A stretch of DNA of 64,000 nt, taken from assembly GCA_045641625.1 (NCBI GenBank), contig JAZUHH010000017.1, forward strand, positions 1-64,000, in the 5' to 3' direction. The notes beneath the pieces are model-generated. The model saw nothing but the letters and a program-made list of their open reading frames with translations. It searched no databases and had not been told where the DNA came from. This document shows, piece after piece, positions 42,995-52,878 of this stretch. The translations under genes were made by a program, and so were the position numbers. Position 1 is the stretch's first letter. Each line of letters starts with the position of its first letter. Origin of the DNA: UBA1723 sp045641625. Lineage in GTDB: Bacteria; Bacteroidota; Bacteroidia; Bacteroidales; Paludibacteraceae.

Positions 42995-45900
42995 ATGTCA
43001 ATAGATAACAGAAAAGATATAGTCAAATGGGTAGTGGCTTGCGTGATGCTTGCCATCTCATCCGTCAGCTCTTTTGCTCAGGACGACGTGGTGCTTACTT
43101 CCGACGAGGAGAAACCATCAGTCGAAGAGGCAAGACATGACACATCCAAACTAAGATACCCGATCAAGAGTACCGAAATTGGCGACTATGAGAACCTGAA
43201 CAAACGTAGCGCGATTGACGTCAAGAGTGGAACGGACTACGTTTCAGAAGTTGAATATGATCCAAACACAGGACTCTATATTTTCTACCGCAAGATTGGA
43301 AACTTGGAGGTAGCGACTCCTTTTGCCCTTAACGCGACCGAATACACAGACTACATGCTTGAGCAGAGTATGTCAAACTATTGGCTCGAGAAGAATGAAG
43401 AGAATGCAGACAAGGGCAACAAACTATCACTCAGCAATATAGAAGTTGGTCTAGGTACTGCGGGAGACAAGATCTTCGGTCCTGGAGGTGTCAAGCTAAA
43501 GACTCAGGGAACAGTGGAGCTTAAGCTTGGAGGCAGCATCTTGAGACGCGAGAACCCGAGCATCTCAGAGCGTAACCGAAAGAGTTCCAGCTTCGACTTC
43601 GACGCTAAGATTCAGATTTCCGCCAACGGTACTGTCGGAGACCGAATCAAGTTCAACTTGAACTACAACACGGAATCCACTTTCGACGCGGACAAAGAGC
43701 TTGTCAAGCTGGGCTACGAAGGCAAGGAGGACGACATAATCAAGAAAATTGAAGTCGGACATGTGTCCCTTCCTCTTTCTTCTACCCTTATACCGGGAAG
43801 CACTTCACTGTTCGGTATAATGACACAGCTTCAGTACGGAAAGTTGAAGGTTTCTGCTGTCGTGTCAAAGCAGGAGAGCGAGTCTAAGACTATAAGCACA
43901 AAGAACGGAAGCCAGACTACCGAGTTCATGATTTCCGCCCTTGACTATGACGAGAACAGACACTTCTTCATCGACGAGTTCTTCTACCACAACTATGACA
44001 AGTGGATGACAACGGCTCCGAACATTAACTCTGGCGTTGTAATCAAGAAGATAGAGGTTTGGATAACTAACAAGAACCGCAACTCGAACAGCCTGAACAC
44101 AACGACAAGAAACATTTTGGCTTTCAAGGACTTGGCACAGAGCAAGAATCCTTTGACTGGCACATATTTCAATGACGAGAAGTCTTTCCCAACCAACAAG
44201 AACGGAAACATGTACTCGGCATTGTCATCGAAAAGCAACGCGTTCCTTCGCGAGCCTACTGCTGTTGACAATGGCGTAGAGAAACTGATCGAGGGCAACT
44301 TCGAATACCCTCTTGAGAACGGAAGCGACTACGAGGCGATTGTCAATGCCCGAATGCTTTCTTCAAACGAATATACATTGAACGAGGAGTTGGGTTACAT
44401 CTCCTTGCGAGCAGCCGTTGACGACGACGAGGCGCTGGCCGTAGCATACGAATATACATACAACGGACAGACTTTCAAGGTCGGAGAGTTAACTACGGAC
44501 AACATCAACAAAAAGATATCGAACGACACGACTTCGGCGAGAAGCTCATCGCTTTTCGTTAAGTTGCTGAAAGCTACTTCGAACAATCCTTCGAACGAGC
44601 ATCTATGGAAGCTGATGATGAAGAACGTCTATAACATCGGCGGATACAACATTCAGGAGGAGAAGTTCAAACTTGACATCAGATACAACTATCACGGAGA
44701 TTCGACTTCTTACTACAGGACAGACCTTCCTGCAGAGACTGGACTAGAGAACAAGCCTTTGATCCAGACTTTGGGAATGGACCGACTTAACAGCAAGCAC
44801 CGTGCCGCAAAGGACGGAAAGTTCGACTTCCTTGAAGGCCTTACAGTTCTTGCCGCACAAGGTCGCGTCATACTTCCTTTGGTCGAGCCATTCGGTTCAG
44901 GTTTGGAGAGAAGAATACTTAACAAGGAAATCGCAAAGAAATATACTTTCCCAGAACTTTACTCATTGACGAAGACCGGAGCCGAAGAGGTTGCGGAGAA
45001 GAACAAGTTCTACTTGAACGGAGAGTACAAATCAACTTCCGGAAGCGAAATCAGACTCAACGCCACTCAGATTCCAAGAGGAAGCGTGAAGGTTACAGCC
45101 GGAGGTCGTCAGCTTCAGGAAAATGTCGGCTATACAGTTGACTACAGCATGGGAATTGTGCGCATCCTTGACGAGAGCGTACTTGCAAGCAACCAGCAGG
45201 TCAACGTGACTCTTGAGAGCAAGTCAATGTTCTCTACTCAGCAGAAGAGCTTGGTCGGAACAAACCTTGAATATGCCTTTAACGACCACTTCTCGTTGGG
45301 CGCAACAGTAATGCATCTTTCCGAGAAGCCTCTTACAGACAAGGTTTCAAACGGTTACGAGCCTATCTCGAACACAATCTGGGGATTCAACGGCTCGTAC
45401 TCTACACAGAGCAACTGGTTGACCAAGATAACAAACGCAATTCCAGGAATCAACGCAACTGCACCGTCTCAGTTCACATTGAGCGGAGAGTTCGCGAAAC
45501 TTTCTCCGGGACACGGATCCGGAATCGAGGACAAAAAGGGAGAAAGCGCCTCATACATTGATGACTTCGAAGGTTCAGAAAGCAAAATCAGCTTGATGGC
45601 AGCCACATCGTGGACGCTTGCCTCTGTTCCCGCAAGAAAGTACATGACAATGCAAACTCAACTTGGAGGATTGAATCTAATCCGTCCAAGAGACACTTTC
45701 TGGGATCCTATCGACTCTCTTGGTAGCATCAGGTCCGGTTTGCAGCGTGCGCATTTCGCATGGTACCACATCGACAACATTTTCCAGAAAAGAAACGAGA
45801 ACAGGATAAAGGCTATTTCGGCTGAGGAAAAATCCAACCATTTCGTCCGCGAGGTAAAGGAACGAGAGATATATCAGCACCGAGACTTGACTTGGGGTGA

Positions 45901-48900
45901 GACTTCCACACTTACCACATTCAACATTGCATACTATCCAAGGGAAAGAGGTATGTACAACCTTGATGTAACTCAAATCGATCCAGAGACTGGACTTTTG
46001 CTTCGTCCTGAGAATCGTTGGGGAGGTATCATGAGAAGACTTGACCAGACTGACTTCGAAAAAAGCAACATCGAGTATCTGCAGTTCTGGTTGATGGACC
46101 CTTGGGCAGAGGCTGACAGCCTTGGAATAAACAGGAACTCATACGGTAAGCTGGTGTTCAACTTGGGAGAGATCTCAGAGGACATCCTGAAGGACGGACG
46201 ACTTCAGCACGAGGACGGACTTCCGACCAGCAGCAACCAGCTTGTATGCGACGACTTGATTTGGGGACGCACTCCACGCAAGACCAACTACAGCGCATTC
46301 GACAACAGCGATCTTGCGAACCAGGACTACGGTCTTAACGGATTGAACGACAAGGAGGAGAAGACATACATGGCTTCGTACGGTCGCTTCTATCAGTACA
46401 TGGACTCGTTGGCAAAGGCTAACAACATCAAGTCCGACTACATGAGCAGAGTGCTTTCGGACCCTGCAGGAGATGACTTCCACCACTATCGCGGAGACGA
46501 TTGGGACAGCGAGAGAATGGGAGTGCTTGGCAGATACAAATACTACAACGGTATGGAAGGAAACTCGACTGCGGACAACAACAGCAAGTTCAGTTCCACT
46601 TCTACCACATACCCTAATACCGAGGACTTGAACGGAGACAACAATGTCAACACAAAGGAAATGTACTACGAGTACGTTGTCAACATTTCCCGCGAGATGT
46701 TCGAGGACTCGACTTTATGGGCCGACAACTTCATCGTGAACTGCTCAAAGTCAGTTCAGAACACAGTGAACCAGGAAAAGCGCCCTATCAAGTGGTACCA
46801 GTTCCGAATTCCTGTCCGCGATGCCAACAAATACTTCAAGCAGGGTGAAATTTCCGGATTCAACTCTATCCGATTCATCCGTATGTACTTGACTGGATTC
46901 CAGGACGAGACATTCCTACGCTTCGGAGCTTTGGAGTTGACAAAGACAAACTGGAAGGTTTACAAGAGGGATACCAAGCTGTTCCCAGAGGAAGGAAGCA
47001 CAACAAATGTGGATGCGATCCAGATCTCTGTCATTGACAAGGAGAAGGACATGAACAAGAAACCTATCGGATACCGCAGACCACCTGATGTAAAAGTTTC
47101 CTACGACCCTAGCCAGCCGCAAGCAAGAGAAGAGAACGAGAAGTCTATGCTTCTTGCAATTTCCAACCTGGAGCCTAAGGCAGCCGCTGGAGTTTACAAG
47201 ACCACTTCTTTCGATGCCAGACAGTACGAGAGATTCAAGATGTACGTCCATGCCGAGAACTTGATAAACCCAGTTTACGAGGTACCGGACAACAGACTTC
47301 ACTTGTTCGTTCGTTTGGGTAATGATTTCACAGAGAACTACTACGAGTATCAGGTTCCTTTGAAGCTGACTCAGCCAAACGCAACTCTTGACACCGAAAT
47401 CTGGCCAAAGGAAAACGAAATAGACTTTGCTTTCGAAGACTTCACCAACTTGAAGCTCCGCAGAAACAAAGACCGACTAAGAGGCGGCAAGGTATCAAAT
47501 GTTGACCGATACAGCGAGATGGACGGATTCAACATCATGACCGTTGTCGGTAACCCTACGTTTGCAGACGTAACTTCGATGATGATCGGAGTTAAGAACG
47601 AGGACGGACAGAATGTATCTGCCGAAATCTGGGTTGACGAAATGCGAATGACAGGATTCAACGAGGACGGAGGATGGGCCGCTTTGGCAAAGATGGGCTT
47701 CACTTTATCCGACTTCGCAAGCTTCGACGCGACAGGAAGAATCGAGACTACCGGATTCGGTGGACTTGAGGCAAATGTCATGGACCGAAACATGGAGGAC
47801 ACTTATACTTTGGACATGTCAACTACTCTTCAGTTGGGCAAGTTCTTCCCAGAGAAAGCCAGAGTGAACATGCCTTTGTCTATCTCTTACAGCAGAGAGA
47901 AGGAGAAGCCAAAGTATGACCCAACTGACACTGACGTGCTTTTGAACGATGCTCTTGACATTTACAACGACAAGGATATAAAGGCAAATGCTGACAGCAT
48001 AAGAAAAGAGGTGGAGGCCCAGAGCTTGACTATCAACGAGTTTACAAGCTACGCCCTTACTAATGTTCGCGTTGGAATTGTTTCCAAGAAGAAGCCTATG
48101 CCTTACGATCCTGCCAACTTCTCATTCTCAGTCGGTTACAACAAGAGAACAGAGAAGGATCCGGAGACAGTATATGACAAGACTCAAAACTATAACGGAG
48201 ACTTCAACTACAGCTACTCGTTGTCTCCTAAACCAGTCGAGCCTTTCAAGAAGGTCAAGTTCTTAAAGAATAACAACTGGAAGCTGATTCGCGACTTCAA
48301 CTTCTACTACTTGCCAACCAACTTGTCATTCTCGACTTCAATGAAGAGATATTACAACGAGGTACTGCTAAGAGACTTCTCTAACTCTGTAGTAAGAGAC
48401 ACATCATTCAGCTGTATGTCTTGGGACAAGGACTGGACATGGGACAGAAACGCTGACATCAAGTGGAACCTTACAAAGGCATTGAAGGTCAACTTCTCGA
48501 CTTCAATGAACAGCACGATTGATGAGATCTTCCGCGCAGGAACTGACGCGGACGGCAACTATATCTATCGTGACGCTCCTGTAAACAGAGGTTACTTGAA
48601 CGATGCACAGAAATGGGCGGAGGCAAGCCTTGAGGAGGCTGAGCGCAAATACTTGTTCGACAACAACGAGGACGAGTTGTGGTATGAGAGATGGAAGGAC
48701 ACTGTCAAGTCAAGCTTGAGACACTTCGGTTCTCCGTACATCTACAACCAGAGACTTAACGCTTCATACAATGTTCCTATAAACAAGCTTCCTTACTTGG
48801 ACTGGATCACTGCGAACGCACAATACTCTGCTGACTACAACTGGCAGAAAGGTGTGACCCTTGACCTTAACGAGAGGAATTCTGCAGACTTGAACATTGC

Positions 48901-50740
48901 AATGTCAAAGAGAAACTGGAGCGGAGACACTCGCTTGAATCTCGAGACCTTGTACAACAAGAGCGACTACTTGAAGAACGTAAACAAGAAGTTCAACAGC
49001 AGAAAGCCTAACTCAACAAAGAAGAAGAAAGAGGAAGAGAAGGAGAAGAAGGAGGAAGACAACAAGCCTAAGACTTATGAGCGCAAGAACATAAGGCTAA
49101 AGCAGGGCAACAAGACCCGTATCAGCCACAGACTTGGCGCGACAAAGGTTATTGTCACAGCGACTGACAAGGACGGCAACCCATATACTGTAAAGCACGA
49201 GGTCATTGACGCCAACGCAATCAACCTTATTCCTTCGGCAGACGCAACTAACATCAATGTTGTGATTACAGCCAAGAGGGTCAAGGAGAACAAAGTCGTT
49301 GACTGCATGGCAAGAGTCCTAATGATGGTTAGAAACGTATCTGCAAACTACAGATACACCGATGCGCTTACAATCAACGGATACAACAAGGGAAGCGGAT
49401 TCTTCGGAATGGATCAGGCCCACAACCCTGGCGCAGACTTCACATTCGGATTCTATAACAGAGAGGATTTCAGAACATCTACTATCGACCGTGGCCTTGT
49501 CCACAGAATCTCTGACGGAATGTCTGCTACTCCTATCCAGGAGACAACCAACCTTGACATTCAGTTGAGATCTCAGGTCGAGCCTTTCCCTGGCGTGAAG
49601 ATTGACTTGAACGGAGCATACAGCCACTCTGACAACATGAACACATACTACTATTCGAATTCGTCCGGCATAGATTCGGACTTGTCAGAGTTCCGCGGCA
49701 ACATGTCACATTCAACTATTGCCCTTCGCACTGCGTTTAAGGGAGCGAAAGTGAACAGCCATCTGTTCGACGAGTTCATCAACAACATCCACATGATGCA
49801 GGCCAATGTTGTGGACGACATAAGAACAAGAAACGGAAGTGACAGATACGGCGCAGAGGATGTACCTTACACAACAAGTGACATCTTGGTGCCAGCATTT
49901 ATGGCAGCCTACCGAGGAAAGAGCCTAAGCGACACTCACTCACCGCTTCCTGACACTCGTTCATTGGACAAGGATGGCAAGACTATAAAGCGAGCAAATC
50001 CACGTCCTGCATTCTGGAACATGCTGCCTAACTGGAAGCTTACATTCGACTTGTTGAACAAGGCTACTGGCTTGAAGGAGACATTCAAGACTTTCAACAT
50101 CACTCACGGCTACCGATGCACATTCAACATAAACAACTACGAGGCATTCTCTGACTGGGGCGCATTGGCAGACGGCAAATATGGAGTTGTAAACCATTCG
50201 GACAACGATGCTCCTCAGTACCTTTCAACTCGTTACGCAGTGAGCAGCGTAAACTACAACGAGCAGTTCAACCCGCTTATCGGAGTAAACGCATCGCTAA
50301 AGAACAGCGTGAGAATGAAGCTTGAGTACAAGAAGAACAGAACTGCCAGCCTTGACGTTCCTGCCCTTCAGGTTGTCGAGAGCTATGGAAAGGAGCTAGT
50401 CATCGGAACAGGATACCGAATTGACGACTTCGGCGCAATTCTTGGTATCGGAGGAGACGGAAAGAAGCAGAAGAAGGTCAGCAACGACTTGAATCTTGGT
50501 CTTGACATCTCGTTCAAGAATACGGATGCATTCATCAGAAAGATAGAGGAGAACTTGAGCGAGCTTAACAGCGGACTTAAGAACTTCAGCCTTTCATTCA
50601 CAGCAGAATACGTGGTAAGCAACTCGTTTAACATCCAGTTCTACTTCGACCGTTCCGCTTCGCATCCAAAGGTTTCTTCTTCTTATCCGATCATCAACAC
50701 TGACTTCGGATTCAAGTTGAAATTCCAGTTGAATAATTAG
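42995..50740 (+). CDS. sprA: Type IX secretion system translocon protein SprA (Sov)
   Basis: Giant outer-membrane beta-barrel of 2,581 residues, in the 2,300-2,600 range of SprA/Sov. A signal peptide (KWVVACVMLAISSVSSFA) is followed by long stretches of amphipathic strands; known SprA forms the 36-strand conducting barrel of the type IX system. A Lys/Glu-only run at about 2006-2026 is a likely flexible loop. The ruvA-sprA adjacency supports the call. It secretes proteins with C-terminal sorting domains such as the GH16 enzyme. Confidence 0.95.
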   Translation: MSIDNRKDIVKWVVACVMLAISSVSSFAQDDVVLTSDEEKPSVEEARHDTSKLRYPIKSTEIGDYENLNKRSAIDVKSGTDYVSEVEYDPNTGLYIFYRKIGNLEVATPFALNATEYTDYMLEQSMSNYWLEKNEENADKGNKLSLSNIEVGLGTAGDKIFGPGGVKLKTQGTVELKLGGSILRRENPSISERNRKSSSFDFDAKIQISANGTVGDRIKFNLNYNTESTFDADKELVKLGYEGKEDDIIKKIEVGHVSLPLSSTLIPGSTSLFGIMTQLQYGKLKVSAVVSKQESESKTISTKNGSQTTEFMISALDYDENRHFFIDEFFYHNYDKWMTTAPNINSGVVIKKIEVWITNKNRNSNSLNTTTRNILAFKDLAQSKNPLTGTYFNDEKSFPTNKNGNMYSALSSKSNAFLREPTAVDNGVEKLIEGNFEYPLENGSDYEAIVNARMLSSNEYTLNEELGYISLRAAVDDDEALAVAYEYTYNGQTFKVGELTTDNINKKISNDTTSARSSSLFVKLLKATSNNPSNEHLWKLMMKNVYNIGGYNIQEEKFKLDIRYNYHGDSTSYYRTDLPAETGLENKPLIQTLGMDRLNSKHRAAKDGKFDFLEGLTVLAAQGRVILPLVEPFGSGLERRILNKEIAKKYTFPELYSLTKTGAEEVAEKNKFYLNGEYKSTSGSEIRLNATQIPRGSVKVTAGGRQLQENVGYTVDYSMGIVRILDESVLASNQQVNVTLESKSMFSTQQKSLVGTNLEYAFNDHFSLGATVMHLSEKPLTDKVSNGYEPISNTIWGFNGSYSTQSNWLTKITNAIPGINATAPSQFTLSGEFAKLSPGHGSGIEDKKGESASYIDDFEGSESKISLMAATSWTLASVPARKYMTMQTQLGGLNLIRPRDTFWDPIDSLGSIRSGLQRAHFAWYHIDNIFQKRNENRIKAISAEEKSNHFVREVKEREIYQHRDLTWGETSTLTTFNIAYYPRERGMYNLDVTQIDPETGLLLRPENRWGGIMRRLDQTDFEKSNIEYLQFWLMDPWAEADSLGINRNSYGKLVFNLGEISEDILKDGRLQHEDGLPTSSNQLVCDDLIWGRTPRKTNYSAFDNSDLANQDYGLNGLNDKEEKTYMASYGRFYQYMDSLAKANNIKSDYMSRVLSDPAGDDFHHYRGDDWDSERMGVLGRYKYYNGMEGNSTADNNSKFSSTSTTYPNTEDLNGDNNVNTKEMYYEYVVNISREMFEDSTLWADNFIVNCSKSVQNTVNQEKRPIKWYQFRIPVRDANKYFKQGEISGFNSIRFIRMYLTGFQDETFLRFGALELTKTNWKVYKRDTKLFPEEGSTTNVDAIQISVIDKEKDMNKKPIGYRRPPDVKVSYDPSQPQAREENEKSMLLAISNLEPKAAAGVYKTTSFDARQYERFKMYVHAENLINPVYEVPDNRLHLFVRLGNDFTENYYEYQVPLKLTQPNATLDTEIWPKENEIDFAFEDFTNLKLRRNKDRLRGGKVSNVDRYSEMDGFNIMTVVGNPTFADVTSMMIGVKNEDGQNVSAEIWVDEMRMTGFNEDGGWAALAKMGFTLSDFASFDATGRIETTGFGGLEANVMDRNMEDTYTLDMSTTLQLGKFFPEKARVNMPLSISYSREKEKPKYDPTDTDVLLNDALDIYNDKDIKANADSIRKEVEAQSLTINEFTSYALTNVRVGIVSKKKPMPYDPANFSFSVGYNKRTEKDPETVYDKTQNYNGDFNYSYSLSPKPVEPFKKVKFLKNNNWKLIRDFNFYYLPTNLSFSTSMKRYYNEVLLRDFSNSVVRDTSFSCMSWDKDWTWDRNADIKWNLTKALKVNFSTSMNSTIDEIFRAGTDADGNYIYRDAPVNRGYLNDAQKWAEASLEEAERKYLFDNNEDELWYERWKDTVKSSLRHFGSPYIYNQRLNASYNVPINKLPYLDWITANAQYSADYNWQKGVTLDLNERNSADLNIAMSKRNWSGDTRLNLETLYNKSDYLKNVNKKFNSRKPNSTKKKKEEEKEKKEEDNKPKTYERKNIRLKQGNKTRISHRLGATKVIVTATDKDGNPYTVKHEVIDANAINLIPSADATNINVVITAKRVKENKVVDCMARVLMMVRNVSANYRYTDALTINGYNKGSGFFGMDQAHNPGADFTFGFYNREDFRTSTIDRGLVHRISDGMSATPIQETTNLDIQLRSQVEPFPGVKIDLNGAYSHSDNMNTYYYSNSSGIDSDLSEFRGNMSHSTIALRTAFKGAKVNSHLFDEFINNIHMMQANVVDDIRTRNGSDRYGAEDVPYTTSDILVPAFMAAYRGKSLSDTHSPLPDTRSLDKDGKTIKRANPRPAFWNMLPNWKLTFDLLNKATGLKETFKTFNITHGYRCTFNINNYEAFSDWGALADGKYGVVNHSDNDAPQYLSTRYAVSSVNYNEQFNPLIGVNASLKNSVRMKLEYKKNRTASLDVPALQVVESYGKELVIGTGYRIDDFGAILGIGGDGKKQKKVSNDLNLGLDISFKNTDAFIRKIEENLSELNSGLKNFSLSFTAEYVVSNSFNIQFYFDRSASHPKVSSSYPIINTDFGFKLKFQLNN

Positions 50741-50770
50741 AAATACAATCACATATAAAGGAGTAAATAT

Positions 50771-51967
50771 ATGGCAAGTAAGATTAAAGTTTACGGAAAG
50801 GCTCAGAGCCGCACCGTACTTGGTATAGTGAACGCATACCTTATTCTTCACCCAGAGTCAACTCTAGAGGATTTGAACAAAGCATTCCCAGAGTCACTAA
50901 GCAGCAAGAAGGGCGATTCACTTTTCGCTGACATGTCCAGAAAAAAGGACTATCCTAACCTAGAGAGAGACTATTTCGAGCGTGATGATGAGACTATCAA
51001 GTTGGCTGACGGAACAGTGCTTGCTCTTGTTGAAGTTTGGACTAAGGCTGATTTCGACAAGGCTGTAGAAATCGGTAAGGAATATGGCATTGAGGTTGCC
51101 GAGTTCGAGAAGACTTCAAGACCAGGCGAAAGAGGCGGTTTCAGACTAGAGGCCTTGAACGGTTTCGACTTGGTGGCAGCAACAGCCAAGGCACACGTTT
51201 CGCCAAAAGTAGAGAACGGTGAGTTTGTTGCAGAAGAGCCTACAGTCGAGGAAGCACAGGCAATCGCTGCCCAGGCATTCTCAGCTCCTGCACCAACAGA
51301 AAGAAAGGTAAAGGAGATCACACCGGACGATTCATGCGCTTCTTGCAAGTGCAAGTGGATTCCTGTTATTTTCATGATTCTTTTGTTCTGCGGATTCATA
51401 TTCAAAGCATGCGACAACGAGAAGGACTTTGTCTGCGGAACAACTGAGTACAACGAAAATCCAGACGAGGAGACACTAAAACAGATGGCTTTGATCGACA
51501 GTCTTCGCAACGATTCTATCCTTAAGGCTCAGGCTATAGCAGACAGTATCGAGGCATTGACAGACACTGTGCCTGACGCACTAGTTCAGGCTAACAATGC
51601 TGACGACGTAGCAAAGGCTATTGCAGACAACATCGAGAAGGGACGCTCTACAAGTTTCAACAACATCAAGTTCGACCTTAACAGCGCAACTCTTTCTCCT
51701 GAGTCTAACGAGACTCTTGATGGCCTTGTTAAGTACATGAAGGAGAACCCAGACGCAAAGATGAAGGTTGTTGGTCACGCTTCTGCAGATGGTCCAGAGG
51801 AGATTAACCTAAAGCTATCTAAAGAGAGAGCAAAGGCAGTAGTTGATTACCTTGAGGCTAACGGCATCGAAAAAATCCGCCTTTCATACCAAGGCAAGGG
51901 TTCAAGCCGTCCTATCAGCGACAACCCAGAGGAGAACCGCCGTGTAGAGATCAAGATTAAGAAGTAA
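50771..51967 (+). CDS. Single-span protein with OmpA-type C-terminal domain
   Basis: The protein has 398 residues. Residues 1-120 form a soluble domain of unknown function with a helical pattern VLGIVNAYLILHPESTLEDL followed by LNKAFPESL. A Cys-rich CASCKCKW motif and a hydrophobic span (about 197-214) follow. The C-terminal OmpA domain (about 290-398) shows FDLNSATLSPESNETLDGL and the peptidoglycan-binding LSKERAKAVVDYLEANGI. The topology therefore resembles cytoplasmic sensor, membrane span, periplasmic anchor. It follows sprA by 30 nt and may share its transcript. Confidence 0.8.
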   Translation: MASKIKVYGKAQSRTVLGIVNAYLILHPESTLEDLNKAFPESLSSKKGDSLFADMSRKKDYPNLERDYFERDDETIKLADGTVLALVEVWTKADFDKAVEIGKEYGIEVAEFEKTSRPGERGGFRLEALNGFDLVAATAKAHVSPKVENGEFVAEEPTVEEAQAIAAQAFSAPAPTERKVKEITPDDSCASCKCKWIPVIFMILLFCGFIFKACDNEKDFVCGTTEYNENPDEETLKQMALIDSLRNDSILKAQAIADSIEALTDTVPDALVQANNADDVAKAIADNIEKGRSTSFNNIKFDLNSATLSPESNETLDGLVKYMKENPDAKMKVVGHASADGPEEINLKLSKERAKAVVDYLEANGIEKIRLSYQGKGSSRPISDNPEENRRVEIKIKK

Positions 51968-51986
51968 TAATACAGAATCAATAATC

Positions 51987-52025
51987 AAAAGGGAGCGTGT
52001 CATACTTGGCATGCTCCCTTTTGTA
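51987..52025. terminator. Terminator after the OmpA-domain gene
   Basis: AAAAGGGAGC (51987-51996) pairs with GCTCCCTTTT (52013-52022). It can act in both directions, serving the convergent pseudogene too. Confidence 0.85.
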
Positions 52026-52064
52026 TTATCAAGATAACTGATATATAAAAAAAAACAATACGAA

Positions 52065-52823
52065 TTATTCTTTTACCACAGGACGAACAGTGTACCCCAC
52101 TGAACGTATAACCCGTTCTGTAAACGCACTGTTGTAACCTAAATAAAGGTAATATGCATTCAATCCACTCAAAGTTGAACTCCAATAGCTTCCACGAGAA
52201 CCTGCATCATCTATTGAATTACGATAAAATTCACCTGCCAATGGAAGGAAAATCCAATTATTGTTTCCTATCTTCTTACTTTCAAACCTATACCCCTTCA
52301 CACCACACAATGTTATCTCTGACAATACGCAGTTATTTATCAGTTCTTCAAATTCTGCTACTGTAGGCAATCTCCAATTCTCGCTCCAGTTGATAGCAGC
52401 TGCGTCATATAATGCTGTTAAATTACCATCTTCGTTAATTATAGACATAGATTTTAATTCTTCGATACTCAAAGAACTTATAAAAGAATTATCTTCATCA
52501 TAACGATCTTTGGGACCAACCTCTCCACATGCTAAATATTCGCCATACTCGACGGGCACTTTTGCTCCAATATTAGAGGCTGCCCATTTTTAGCCACTTG
52601 GTAAGCCAAGATCAACATATTCATAGCCATCCACCGTACCAGAGACGCTATAGTTAATAGCACTTTTGTTCCAACTGAATATCATAGAGTCGGGAACATC
52701 TTCATCTACATCATAATCCTCATCATAATCCGAAGCATAATCCTCATCATAATCCGAAGCAGATGAAGTTTGTATTGAAAACATTGACAACAAAACTGAA
52801 AAGAAAAGTACCTTTAATTTCAT
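52065..52823 (-). pseudogene. Fibrobacter-paralogous-domain (DUF1566-like) protein interrupted by a stop codon
   Basis: A single reading frame of 252 codons runs from 52823 to 52065 except for TAA at 52592-52590. The break falls in the conserved motif YVDLGLPSG-x-KWA, where homologs usually have Leu (TTA); a single T-to-A change explains it. The first part has a signal peptide and an acidic DYDEDY repeat. The second part (52559-52065) keeps NIGAK, GYRF and SGSYWSS-like motifs and would otherwise be normal. A sequencing error cannot be excluded. Confidence 0.75.
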
Positions 52824-52878
52824 ATAATTACATTATGCTCTTCATCAATATAAAGTTAAAACACAGCTATTATCTATC

